Source of the DNA: Cordylochernes scorpioides
Lineage: Eukaryota > Arthropoda > Arachnida > Pseudoscorpiones > Chernetidae
Assembly (NCBI GenBank): GCA_030710605.1
Contig: CP092877.1
Coordinates: forward strand, 76,357,148 to 76,421,147
DNA: 64,000 bases
Reading direction: 5' to 3'
The notes under the pieces are model-generated. The model was not told the DNA's origin. It was given only the letters and a program-made list of their open reading frames with translations, and made no database searches. Both the position numbers and the translations under genes were made by a program. Below are positions 45,180 through 56,389 of the stretch, one piece after another; the first letter of the stretch is position 1, and every line of letters begins with the position of its first letter.

Positions 45180-46875
45180 GATACGCCGTTAAAATTTGCA
45201 TCTCGTGGAGACGTTCTCTTGTTATTAGAACCTGTCATTACACAATAGCTAACAGGCAGCATAAGCTTTTTAATTTTTTTTTAAATAAATATTTTTATAA
45301 TTTTGATAATTATTTATTTTAAACCTTTTCTATCATTTCAAATAAAAAAAATAAAACTTATGTCTTCAAAATTTTTGTCGAGTCAAGTTAATTAGTATTT
45401 TTTTTTGGCATTGATTATTCATAAATTCTACCTCTATTTTATACTTTTATTTAAGACTTTTCAGAACAAAATTTGTAAATATTGTTTCAAAATTCTTTTT
45501 CAGATTGACAGAAACATAACACACGTAAAATCATTTTTGTTTATATATTTCTCACGTGTCAAAAGAGCTGAAGGTTTTAATATAAATATCATTAAACATT
45601 TGAATATATATTTTAAATTCATACTATCAATTATCAATTATTTTATTTCCAAAGCGCTATATCCCGCAAGGGATACTTGCGCCAAACATGGAGAAAAGTC
45701 ATGCTATTTCTCTCTCTTTCTTAGAATACTATCATTTAAGATATCCTCAAACTAACCGAAATCTGCTTCTAGAGCACAATAGTACAATTCATAGGTAAAT
45801 ATTATAATCAGAAAAAAAAAGATATATCGATGGAAAATTTACTCTCTATAACCTTAGCTGAAAAAGGTTTTTCTACTGTTGATACTCTGCTCAAAGTACA
45901 TAGTTGAATATCCTTTAATGAAATAGTGAAATTACACCATATAAACCCTTAATATAGCTTTTACCCCATAATATATATTCACAATATAAAATATAACCAA
46001 AGAATATAATTCCTTGAAATCCTATTCACAATAATTAGCACTAGTTTTACAACAAAGGTTTAATAAAAAAAGCCTACCTCTTTAAAATAGTACCTAAATT
46101 TTCCATCCGAATCTTCCACCTCCCACAAAATAACAGTCGTTTGTATCTTGACACAATTAGAGCCTTCGCCCATTGTTTATCAAATAAAGAATACAATAGA
46201 GAAATTGATTTAATCGAAAAACCTGCTTCTTCAATATGAGGGGAATACCAACTTCTCTTAATTAAAATAAATGTATATAGAACAGGAACCCCTTAAATAA
46301 CTCCAGTGTTCACATCTCCACCTGATACTTACCATATAAAAATATCCACAATTGCAATAGACCGCAAAATTGAATAATTCGAAATTATAAACATCTTTAG
46401 AAGTTCATACACACCATAGCCTCACTTTTGAGAACCTAATCACCCAAGGCATCCACCAGAAACAAGAAAATATTTAGTTTACCAAATTCCCTGTCTTAAC
46501 TGCAAAATATAGTGTCTACATCAATTAAACCTCAAGAGACCTCTTAAATAAAATTGAGACATCTCAAATAAATATTTCCAAACAGAATCCAAACTTTCCA
46601 ATAGTTGTCCACATCAATAACGTTCCATACACTCTAGACTTTACAGCAATGAAAACCATGTATATAGAATCCTGATGTAATAAATAAAAGTACACCTCTA
46701 ATACAACCTAACCTAATTCAACCATAAAAAAATTCCCTCCTATATAAAAACATATAATATATTTATGTTAAAAATAAAAAGAGAGATTTCTGTTGTTTTT
46801 TGATCATGTTGAGGATTATGGTAATGTAATGCAGTCTTAGGTGAATTTTGATAGTATGATAATAAAATTAATTTT
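45180..46875. other. AT-rich spacer with LINE 3' fragment, up to the gap
   Basis: AAAGCGCTATATCCCGCAAG at about 45652 is the LINE 3' UTR hairpin motif. The rest is AT-rich and aligns with 55380-57520. No gene is seen. Confidence 0.5.
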
Positions 46876-46975
46876 NNNNNNNNNNNNNNNNNNNNNNNNN
46901 NNNNNNNNNNNNNNNNNNNNNNNNNNNNNNNNNNNNNNNNNNNNNNNNNNNNNNNNNNNNNNNNNNNNNNNNNNN
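46876..46975. other. Assembly gap (100 N)
   Basis: Exactly 100 undetermined bases, a usual placeholder for unknown length. The D/E unit boundary falls close by, so the junction of the tandem duplication is not fully resolved. Confidence 0.99.
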
Positions 46976-47080
46976 CGAGGAAACCAATTAATATTGATTT
47001 TATTCAACTTATCGAGTATTTTTCAAGGGACCGGGAAAAATGTTCACTTTATCGAGAGATTCGTTAGACAAACCTTTACT

Positions 47081-47117
47081 CGGGTAAAACCCGGGCGAAG
47101 CCGGGTACATCCGCTAG
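47081..47117 (+). mobile_element. Helitron-like 3' terminus
   Basis: A perfect short hairpin ACCCGGGCGAAGCCGGGT, 8 bases, then CTAG at 47114-47117 followed by T. This fits the Helitron 3' rule. The 5' end is not found and may lie in or before the gap. Confidence 0.55.
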
Positions 47118-47379
47118 TTACATTATAATCAAGAGTGGTAATGAAATTTAAAAGTATAAAATCATAAAATAAAACAAGTTATATGGAAATGATTTTAGGA
47201 GGTATAAAAGACAAAAGGGAGGGGGAGGGGGATATACATTCTATAACAAAAATATCGACACATCAAGGAGTTGTTACATTGGGGAAAATAGGTATACGAG
47301 AAGACGATTTATAGGAAAAAAACGATTGAAATACCAGAACAATCAATAGTTTTATTCCAGAGTTTGATCGTCAAAAATT

Positions 47380-48200
47380 GTGAGAGTTAATATGTCGTTG
47401 GACCCCACTAGCCTGGATGTAGGCTGCCCTCCGGCGTGTCATGGGCTGATAAAGATTCAGGATGGTGTGCTGTGGGATTTCTTGCAAAATTGTATCTAAC
47501 TGTCGGGCTAAATTGTCAAAATTCTGGAATGGCTGCATTCGCCTTTCTATATGTCTCAGTTGTTATCTGTGGGTGATAGTTCATGTGACCTTGCTGGCCA
47601 CAGAAGAGTTCGATGAGATTGAAGACAATCCATAGTAACACGCGCCGTGTGTGGCAGGACATTATCTTGTTGAAAAGCAAGCCCGGGGTGATGTGAGAGG
47701 AACAGCAACAAAGCAGGCTGTAGAATTTCATCTAAATACTGTTAGGCTGTCAAGGTGCCAGGAATGACTAATAATGTGGGGTCCTGCTATCAAATGAAAT
47801 GGCTCCCATAACGCCCTTTTGTGGATATTTGTGGTGTTCAAGAGTAAGGACAGAAACCACATGCTGCCCAGGACGTTTTAAGACAATTTTGCGTCAGTCG
47901 TCAGAACAGAGTAAAAAACGGGACTCGTCACTAGAGACTATACGTCCCCAGTCAGCGCAGTTCCAAGTTGATCGCTCCCGACACCACTGTAGTCGGACTT
48001 GTCGGTGTACCGGTGTGAGGAGTAAGCATCGTAACGGTCGGCGAGCTCTTAGATTCCTCTCTCAGTCATCTATTGATGGTAATTTTGGACAGTTGTATTT
48101 CGGTCACACGTTGGATGGCAGATAACATCGAATCCAGTGTTGCGAAAACCATTCTGACAATCGCTCTGTTCTCCTATTATATTATGTAGTCAGCCGCTGC
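47380..48200 (-). pseudogene. Tc1-like transposase remnant with C-terminal tail (E unit)
   Basis: Minus strand. QWCRERSTWNCADWGRIVSS, DESRF and YYGLSSIS-frame equivalents of the D copy are followed, unlike in D, by the tail RRMQPFQNFDNLARQLDTIL then EIPQHTILNLYQPMTRRRAA, matching Tc1-type C-termini. Multiple frameshifts and stops. Together the two copies cover most of the catalytic half. Confidence 0.85.
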
Positions 48201-48229
48201 CGTTCTGACGTTGCATTCTTTAAAAAGAT

Positions 48230-49160
48230 TGTTGGAGTTTATAATGCTGTTTTTTAAATATAAAATGTTGTCTTTAATGTGAAAAACTCATAAAACATTT
48301 CATAAAATCCTTTATGTATCTTGAAAATAAAAATTAGGGTAATGGAATTGAGTCAATATATCATAAATATAATTAAATAATAAAAATGAATTTATATTGA
48401 ATCATATTTTGCTAATCATTTTTTCTTGTCAATTTGCATTCAGTAGACATAGTGTATATATATATACATATATATATATATCAGAATAATTGTATGATAC
48501 CACGCATAAATAGGAATAAATATAATTTCTATTAGAAAAACAACGGTTTGCGATAGAAACGGGTTTTAATGGACACTATAGATGTTGTATATCATACCTT
48601 ATTTGCATATTCGGTTGAAATTCTAATCATCTGTATTATATAGAAGAGAGTTATTGCTTGTATCATTTGTGTAATAATCTTGGCTGAAAGCATTAACGGT
48701 GAACATTGAGCCACAAATATAGTTGTATAATATATAAGCCATCATAAATGGTTTCAAAATTAAGAAGTCTGGTTTAAAAAATGATAGAGCAACTAGTTTT
48801 AAACGGTTCATATATAGGTGAAGTTTCCAAGAACGCAATTTTGCAAATCATCTAATCTCCTCTGATTTAGATAATGCCTGGCCTTCAAAAATCCACCTAA
48901 TATTACTTTTTATGACTTTTATAAATCAATAAAATGATGATATTATAATCTTTAATACCAGAAATTTATTCAAGGACTCTTGAAGCATATGAAATTCATA
49001 TATACAGTTTTCATTATAAGTAATTCATTATATTCGAAAATAAATATACTTAAAGTAGAGGTTCTGTTTTGTTTAGGAGAAGAAATTGAAGAGAAAATTT
49101 TAGATATATATGAAAATATTAGGAGAGAGGAATATTGGAAGGAAGTTAGGCTTTAACGTA
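48230..49160. other. AT-rich 5' flank of gene E
   Basis: Paralogous to 38380-39320; no gene is supported. Confidence 0.6.
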
Positions 49161-49169
49161 CCGTCAATT

Positions 49170-49520
49170 TTGATTGTCTAGTTCAGATATGTAGGACAGC
49201 TAGCGTTCCGGCGGGTGCCTTATCTGATGCATTGGGCCCATATATAGGAGGGTAGAGGAGTTGTGGGAGTCACTCGAGCTCTGGACACCATGGGATATCA
49301 GGTGGGTACCTCTGTGGGTGTATCGGTTCTGTGGGTCGGTATATAGGAGGGTAGGGGAGTTGTGGGAGTCACTCGAGCTCTGGACACCATGGGATGTCAG
49401 GTGGGTACCTCTGTGGGTGTATCGGTTCTGTGGGTCGGTATTTAGGAGGGTAGGGGAGTTGTGGGAGTCACTTGAGCTATGGACACCATGGGATGTCAGG
49501 TAGGTACCTCTGTGGGTGTA
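49170..49520 (+). promoter_or_regulatory. Gene E promoter: three-unit core-promoter/exon-1 array
   Basis: The proximal block CAGATATGTAGGACAGCTAG and GCCTTATCTGATG leads into TATA at 49241, 49340 and 49439 (TATTTAGG). First exons are at 49290 (ATGGGATATCAG, M-G-Y-Q), 49389 (M-G-C-Q) and 49488 (M-G-C-Q with donor GTAGGT). Units 1-3 keep the 99-bp period and 31-bp TATA-initiator spacing. The short, clean array makes this the simplest gene for testing start-site use. Confidence 0.7.
49488..49499 (+). CDS. Gene E exon 1, most proximal copy (M-G-C-Q)
   Basis: ATGGGATGTCAG/GTAGGT; joins in phase 0 to 50234 over a 734-bp intron. Confidence 0.52.
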
Positions 49521-50233
49521 TATTTTTGATGTATCGAGAGAAACTTTAAATTTATTGACCGTCAAAAATGGGTAAAAAACATCAATCTCATTGCAAAAGT
49601 AATAAATTAGTTCATTATAAAACAATGCAATTTTAGCACCTCAAATTAATTTATTCTGGTAAGGTCATTAGGATTCTCATTTAATAAATATAATATAAAT
49701 TGAATTTTTATCGTCTATACCTTCTTCAATCTGATTTACTATGCAAGGTATAGTCACCCAAATTTATTGATTTAAAAACAATTTGTTGTGTTTGGAAAGG
49801 CGCATCTTTTTATTTTGCATCACACACACACACCTTGAAAAAATATCTGATTTTTCTCATTTTAACATTGATATATATATATATATAGATACATGTATAA
49901 AATACTCACTATATTTCGTCAAAAATGTCATAATGAGAGAGATTCATGCTTTTTAAGTATATATTTTTCTCTATTTCTACAATAAAAACTAGAATAAAAT
50001 ATTATAAAGTGCGGCAAGAAGTGCTTGTTTGATCAGAATACATACATTTTGTGCAAAATGGAATATGTTCAATTATAAAATTATTTTTTTTTTTTTCTAT
50101 ACATGGAGTATGTATATGAAAATACTTAAACGCATATATAAAAATTAACCTGAAAATAAACAAAGTATTTTCTTTTCCATAACCTTATAAACCATCTAAT
50201 TATATAATATTAAATTTGTTTGCTTCTTTTCAG

Positions 50234-50983
50234 GTGGCCTTGACTTGTGGACTTGTCCTCGTGGCTTTTGCCATCTCAGGACTGGAAGCAAAGGCTGTTG
50301 AGCTGATCAAGAAACCGACGAAACTGGTCACAGACAAGAAGGACTTGAAATCTGAGGCTTCTCACCACTATGACTCCAAGCACGGTGGTAGCGACTATGG
50401 CGGTCATGGAGGTGGTTATGGAGGTGGCCATGATGGTGGCTATGGAGGCGGACATGGAGGCGATGGGGGCCATGAGATGGGAGGCTACGGCGGTGGACAC
50501 GGAGGCTACGGCGGTGGAGGCTACGGGATGAACGACCATTCCCACAAAGAAGACCACAAACATGATCACAAGCACGGACACAAGCATGGCCACGACCACA
50601 AACACGGACACAACCACGGGCACAACCATGGTCATAGTTACGGTCACAGCGAGAACCACAATCATGGACATAGTCACGGCCACAAACATGGACATGACCA
50701 TAAGCACGATAACAAGCATGTTCATCATCACGAGCATCATCACACTCACCACCATCATCACAAACATCATCACGGCCACGATCACAAAGAGAATCACAAA
50801 CACGGACATGATCACAAAGAGAATCATAAGCACGACCACAAGCATGGTCACAAACACGGACATGACCATGGACACAAACATGGTCATGAACATGGACATT
50901 CCCACAGCCATTCTGGAGGCGGTGGTGGTGGAGGTTATGGTGGTGGACATGGAGGTTATGGAGGTGGTGGACACCATTATTGA
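50234..50983 (+). CDS. Gene E main exon: secreted Gly/His-rich protein
   Basis: The exon starts after GCTTCTTTTCAG at 50233 and codes for 249 residues: signal core VALTCGLVLVAFAISGLEAK, then linker AVELIKKPTKLVTDKKDLKS, SHHYDSKHGGS, the Gly-rich region with GGHEMGGYGG as in D, the His-rich region with HHHEHHHTHHHHHKHHHG and two KENHKHGHDH units, and a tail ending GGGGHHY. TGA is at 50981-50983 and AATAAA at 51014-51019. The last residue Y and the TGA stop differ from D by single-base changes. The unit is full-length and shows no break. Confidence 0.88.
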   Translation: MALTCGLVLVAFAISGLEAKAVELIKKPTKLVTDKKDLKSEASHHYDSKHGGSDYGGHGGGYGGGHDGGYGGGHGGDGGHEMGGYGGGHGGYGGGGYGMNDHSHKEDHKHDHKHGHKHGHDHKHGHNHGHNHGHSYGHSENHNHGHSHGHKHGHDHKHDNKHVHHHEHHHTHHHHHKHHHGHDHKENHKHGHDHKENHKHDHKHGHKHGHDHGHKHGHEHGHSHSHSGGGGGGGYGGGHGGYGGGGHHY

Positions 50984-51019
50984 AACTTCCCTCATTGACC
51001 CTACTGTATATTCAATAAA

Positions 51020-53109
51020 TATGTTGGACGTATTTACTTCTCCAGAATTCTATTTATTTCTTTTAAATAACACATTCAATAAATAAACACTATCTCTATT
51101 TTAGGAAATTCTATAGATGTTTTATAGACATATGCTTGCACATTTTGTATAAAGTTATTCATGATTTTTTAAAAACAACTCTCGTTATAGATATGAATTA
51201 TAATAGAGAACATTGAGAAAATATCTATACATTATATATATATATGAAGTGGGCGCAAAGCTTAGTTTATTTCCACTCTAGTTTTAAATGTTTTAAAGAT
51301 AGTTATATGACTAACATAAAAAAAATGTGATAAAATTATTCATCATTTTATTCAGTAGTTCTTCTGTTGTTCTAAACCTCGAAAGCTAGCTCAATCTTTG
51401 ATAAATAGGAAGTTATGCAATTAGTACTTTTATAACATACATTTAAATCGTTTTTTATGAATAAAAATAGTGCTTTAAGCGGTTTTATATAGATAATTTA
51501 GAATATCTATAAGTAAACAGTGTCTTTTTAACATAAATAATCATTAATGTTTATTCTATACAGGAAATATAGCTCCACCTTATATCAATAAGCGCAATAT
51601 GGATAGATCATTACACATTCGAGTCAACACTTTCGATAGTAAAATATATTCCACTAAAGCAAAAACGGTTTTGTTTGACGGAAAGTTTGTGGTCGTTGCT
51701 TTTTAATATATGTTTATATATTTTAAAAGGCTTATATAAAGATATTGGAGTTGTATGTGAACTATCTTATTAAGAAATGTATCTATCCTATAATCGGAAA
51801 ATCTCAACCGTGGGCCTTCACTTGGCGAAGAACTGACAAAGCTCTTGGGCGAGAAATATAAGTCTCCAAATACATTCTTATATGGAAATGAGTAATTAAA
51901 TGCTCTATGAATAAAACTATTGATCACAAAAGTTTATTTTACAAATAAAACAAATTTCTACCTGGTCCTTATTTATATAATTACACACTATACTGATAAG
52001 ACAAGTTTTTCGACTATATTTGGTCGCTTTATAAACAGAAGAATATTTGTTTTATTTATAGTATGAACATTTCTACATTGTAGATCTATTATATATGTAA
52101 CGCTTTCGTGGAATGCTTTTCATGATTTATCAAGAAATTGGGTTGGCCAATTATCACGGAGCAAGTTAAATAAACGTTATTTAATTTTTGCTCCGCTAGA
52201 TGGTGCTCTGCCACCTAAAACGCACATGTGCTTGTGGTCAGTATATACTTTCTTTATTTTTAATATATATATATTATATAAAAATAATGAGATTTTCCGC
52301 GTGATTTTTCATCATCTTGAGGATTATACTATGTTAATGCAGTCTTGGTTAAAAATCTTGAAAATAAAAATAGTTAAAATAATACAGATTAGAAATAGTT
52401 TTAATTGAGCTTATGGGATATATAAAAAACATGGTTTGATAAAAGTACTGCCTGGCTTAAGGCGTAAGAACTTATTTACATAATGTACAAAAGTTTTGAG
52501 CCGACCATCGAGAAAAAGCAACAACGAGTTTTTGTATGCAAAGCGTGACCTCTGGCAGTCGATTTAACAGAATATTTGAATCTATGATAAATAATCTTTT
52601 ATAAAATAATATTTTAATATAACATATTTTTTTTTCAATTAAAAAGGCATATATTGGATCAAAATATAATTTATTTTACCAATATTTCAGTTGGCGAAAC
52701 GACAACCTTTATCAAGGTGTAAATATACTTTTTGACAATGCAACGCACAACAAACACACAAAACATTTGGAAATGAAAAGTCTTTGATATCTTCCGTTAA
52801 TCTATTTTATGAAGGAGACAAAGGCAATATTGTTCACACTTGGTTAACTCGTGTGTCTTCAATAAAAGTCACTATGCATAAATAACTTTCACGGTTATTG
52901 TATGAATCTTGATATTCCTGCTAAAAGGTTTAAATTTCTTAAGTATTGTCTATGAGTATAGATGGCTTATTATTTGTGTACAAGTGTGTAGCGGACTCAT
53001 AATTTGCTTGACGAAAGAGCGACAAGTCTTTCGAAATACCGTGTTTATTCTGTTTCAAACAAACAATTCAATCAAATTCGAAATACATCATATTATTAAT
53101 TACTAGCCG

Positions 53110-53147
<38 letters not shown>

Positions 53148-53280
53148 CCTGTTCTATGATCCAGAATTATTTATTGATTCTTACTATAATAATGATAACT
53201 TTTATCTTAAATAGAATCATCATCATATCATTAACATCATTGTCCCTATCTTGTAAGTTTAGATTCTGAAAGAGTTAAAA
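51020..53280. repeat. Conserved non-coding block downstream of gene E
   Basis: Paralogous to the block after D. At 52102-52440 it has an insertion relative to D, including GCTCCGCTAGATGGTGCTCT. At 52645-52725 an inverted Penelope 3'-end fragment (GGCATATATTGGATC, CCTTTATCAAGG) is inserted. Confidence 0.6.
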
Positions 53281-53964
53281 TTTCTATATAAATGTTGCCA
53301 ACATTGGAGACAAATGGCCATATTTTTAGACTAAGTAATTCTTAAGTTAAAACATTCGGTTATTTTCATCGGTATTTGTGTCAAAATGAAGGGGAAAATC
53401 AAGAAATGTTTGATATATGATTATATAGCTTCGTAGTTTCGAGAAATATAGCTTTTACAATTGAAAACTCTTTTGCGAATAACACATAGAGTAAAGCATT
53501 TGTTGAAAATCGATATTATATGGGTGTATATAAACTCAGAAAAAGATTTGGGCAAATCCGGTCATTAGCTCATCATTCTGATGATTTAGAATTAGCAAAC
53601 ATACTGTATTTGATTAAAATTGATATTTTAAAACATTTTTTAAAATATAGATTTCTAAAAATTATTTTTATAAATATTTCAAATTATTTTATATAAAAAT
53701 ATAGGCTTTAAAAGATCATACTATTATTCAGCTATTGATTTTAAGGTATTGTTATAAAAGATTTTCAACTGAGATTTTGTTATTGAAAATTCATTTTTTG
53801 CACATAATATTTACAATATATTATATTTATATGATTTGTGTATATATATTTGTTTTTTGCACATAATATTACAAATATATTTCATTTATATAATTTGTGT
53901 ATATATTTAATCTCTAAATAATGCTTTTCTCTCAATAAAAAAAATGCAAATTTCGTTTTCCACG

Positions 53965-54344
53965 ACCAAACAATGGTTTAGTCAGTTCGGAATTGATGGA
54001 ATAGGCAAGTCTCTGTCCAGATTTAGTTGTTGCTTTACACATTGAGGCGTTTCCTGCTCACTTCTGATTCTTTGAGAACGAATCCTTTGCATCAGTAGGC
54101 CAGTTCCTCTCCGGGTTTGAAAATCTAGCTCAATCAAATTCTTCCAAGTATGTTGCTTGGATATACTCGAGCGAGTTTGATGATCTAATTCTGCAAAAAA
54201 AAAAGTGGAATAGAGCTTATACGGCAGGTGGCAGGCCATTATAAATGAAACGCGGGTAACGTGTCTGGTACGTACCTCCTGGGTGGCTTAGAAATTTTTT
54301 GCCGATATACGTATTCTTGACCTAGTTGATGCATCGACTTATTG
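53965..54344 (-). pseudogene. Two exon-like blocks of an unrecognised gene (E unit)
   Basis: Minus strand. Block 1 is 54344-54276, between acceptor ATTCTTTCAG and donor GTACGT. The intron is 85 bp, with acceptor TTTTTTTTTTGCAG before 54190. Block 2 reads ELDHQTRSSISKQHTWKN, LIELDFQTRRGTG and on. A 4-base deletion in block 1 and a one-base deletion in block 2 relative to D break the frame, so this copy is dead. The splice sites are the best of the three copies. Confidence 0.45.
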
Positions 54345-54544
54345 CTGAAAGAATAAGACCATTTTATACATTTTAATGAAATAATCACTAACAGAACTTT
54401 TTGGAATTTTCATGCAGTAAGCCTAAACAATATTTTAGCTGATTTGAATCTTTTTGCCTTGTCGATCGGTTTATTGGTGTTATAGCTAATGGGTATTCTA
54501 GCACATTACCATAGTCTAATATGCAATGGTATATGTACACCCCT

Positions 54545-54665
54545 ATACTGGGTGGGCCAAAATGACTGGACACCCTAGAAGCAGATGGCCTCCCAGACCT
54601 ATCGGTCCATAAGCCGAAAACGATTGGACATCCTAGGAGTAATTTGGCCACCCAGACCTTTCGGT
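54545..54665. repeat. Tandem repeat with mariner-like end
   Basis: TACTGGGTGGGCCAAAATGA is followed by two tandem copies of a unit containing TGGACA-CCTAG and GGTCCATAAG (about 54570 and 54628). D holds a single degraded copy at about 45020. Confidence 0.5.
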
Positions 54666-55185
54666 CCATAAGTCGATACTTTTTCTCGAGCCACATTTTC
54701 AAAGGGATGATGCATTCTTCTCCATGCACCGAGCGGCCAATTGTTTGGCCCCTCGCGCCCGCCTTTATAGTGTGGCTCCATGGGGTCGACCAATCAACCC
54801 ACAAGAGTCTACGAGAGTTAATGGCCAGGTTTCTGTCCGAACCCTCCCGTTTGGGCTTGGTTTAACCCGTCCTACGCTCCAATAGGACTCCCCCCCCCCC
54901 CCCTTTGACCCTCGTACTTAGTTCCCAGTACTCCCTGAATCTGCCGACGAATCAAGGACCTCTGAGGTACGAAGTTAACACGGGGAACCGCGAGGAGGCA
55001 GTTGGTTCTACTACTGTGTGTACCCCTTAGTTTTCCATGTCGCGTTCGGCAAGGACGCTCCCAATGGCGCACAAACAGAGCGAAGACCCAAGAGTTTCAA
55101 GACTCATGGCGCCTCGCGTCAGTGCTACCACTGGCGCGAGCACAAACCACGCAGAGTCGCCTCTCCACTCCCCAATCCCCAAGGG
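54600..55185. other. GC-rich insertion of unknown origin (E unit)
   Basis: About 590 bp of GC-rich DNA has no counterpart in D, where sequence passes from about 45110 to AATTATATTTCGGATACTTG. A minus-strand frame reads STPWSHTIKAGARGQTIGRS, but a second minus-strand frame is equally open and neither matches a family I know. A C-run lies at about 54888. Confidence 0.55.
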
Positions 55186-55686
55186 TTATAATTTGGATAC
55201 TGCCTAATAACAGTTTTGTTGTTATTATTCTAATGATGTTAATATAATATAAACCGTAATGTGAAACGCCGTTAAAATTTGAATATCGTGGAGGCGTTCT
55301 CTTGTTATTAGAAACTGTCATTGCACAATATCTAACAGGCAGCATAAGCTTTTTATATAGTTTTGAAATAAATATTTTATAATTTTGATTATTTCTCTAT
55401 TTTAAACCCTTTATATCATTTCAAATCAAACAATAAAACTCATGTCTTCAAATTTTTGTCGAGTCAAGTTAATTAGTATTTATTTTGGCATTGAATTTTC
55501 CTAAATTCTACCTATTTGATACTTTTATTTAAGACTTTTCAGACAAAATTTGTAACTATTGTTTCAAAATTCATTTTTAGATTGACAGAAACATAACACA
55601 CGTAAAATCATTTTTGTATATATATTTCTTACGTGTCAAAAAAGCTGAAGGTTTTAATATAAATATCATTAAAAATTTGAATATAT

Positions 55687-56389
55687 TGCCACATGAAAAA
55701 TTAGGGAAGACATAAACTTCAGGAGGAAACAAAATTTATTTCAGGCAAGGACAAACTATGAATGGTAAACAAAAGATAAGTCACGAGGGAAATTTACAGA
55801 GTAGCAAGATATAAACATAAAAATGATCACTCTGTTAACAAAAATAATAAAATTAATAAAGACTTTGTTACATAGCTTCTTCCCTATGGGAGCTGTGACC
55901 CACAGCTAGCAATTATTGTAGATACTGACATGGATATGACGTGCTTCTGCCAAGGATTCCATCGAAGTCTTGGAACTTTGTCCCTAGTACCTTTGCGTCC
56001 TTTTTCTTGAGGCGTGAAGAGCGGCTTTGTCGTCGTATCGTCTATAGGGACATCGTCATCTTCGAGGGAAGTCTTCGCCTTAGCACGGCGGTGGAATTCT
56101 GGAGCCAGTATCCGAAAATGCAGATCACAGCATCCCTGGCTTCAAGGTCTTCTCGGCGGTCTTCAGTTTGTCTTCCCTAATTTACCCAGCATCTCCACCA
56201 AAATGCCACGTGGAAAATTAGGGAAGACATAAACTTCAGGAGGAAACAAAATTTATTTCAGGCAAGGACAAACTATGAATGGTAAACAAAAGATAAGTCA
56301 CGAGGGAAATTTACAGAGTAGCAAGATATAAGCATAAAAATGACCACTCTGTTAACAAAAATAATAAAATTAATAAATACTTTTTTACA
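55687..56389 (-). mobile_element. TRIM (miniature LTR element)
   Basis: Two 186-bp direct terminal repeats (55687-55872 and 56204-56389), TG..CA bounded, flank about 330 bp of interior. Orientation is minus: TGGTGGAGATGCTGGG three bases inside the 5' LTR is a primer-site-like word, and AGGGAAGAAG precedes the 3' LTR. The insertion is flanked by ATAT repeats, and the matching D site (about 45600, TTTGAATATATATTTTAAA) is empty. No protein is encoded. Confidence 0.9.

Larger units (their letters stand above)
37572..46780 (+). repeat. D unit of a tandem segmental duplication
   Basis: Aligns along its length with the E unit starting at 47117. The shared order is Tc1-like remnant, AT-rich flank, promoter array, Gly/His gene, conserved downstream block, minus-strand exon-like pair, LINE-tail region. 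Unit length is about 9.5 kb. Confidence 0.8.

Noticed and set aside
46841-47128. ORF spanning the assembly gap
   Set aside because: A third of it is undetermined bases; no meaning.
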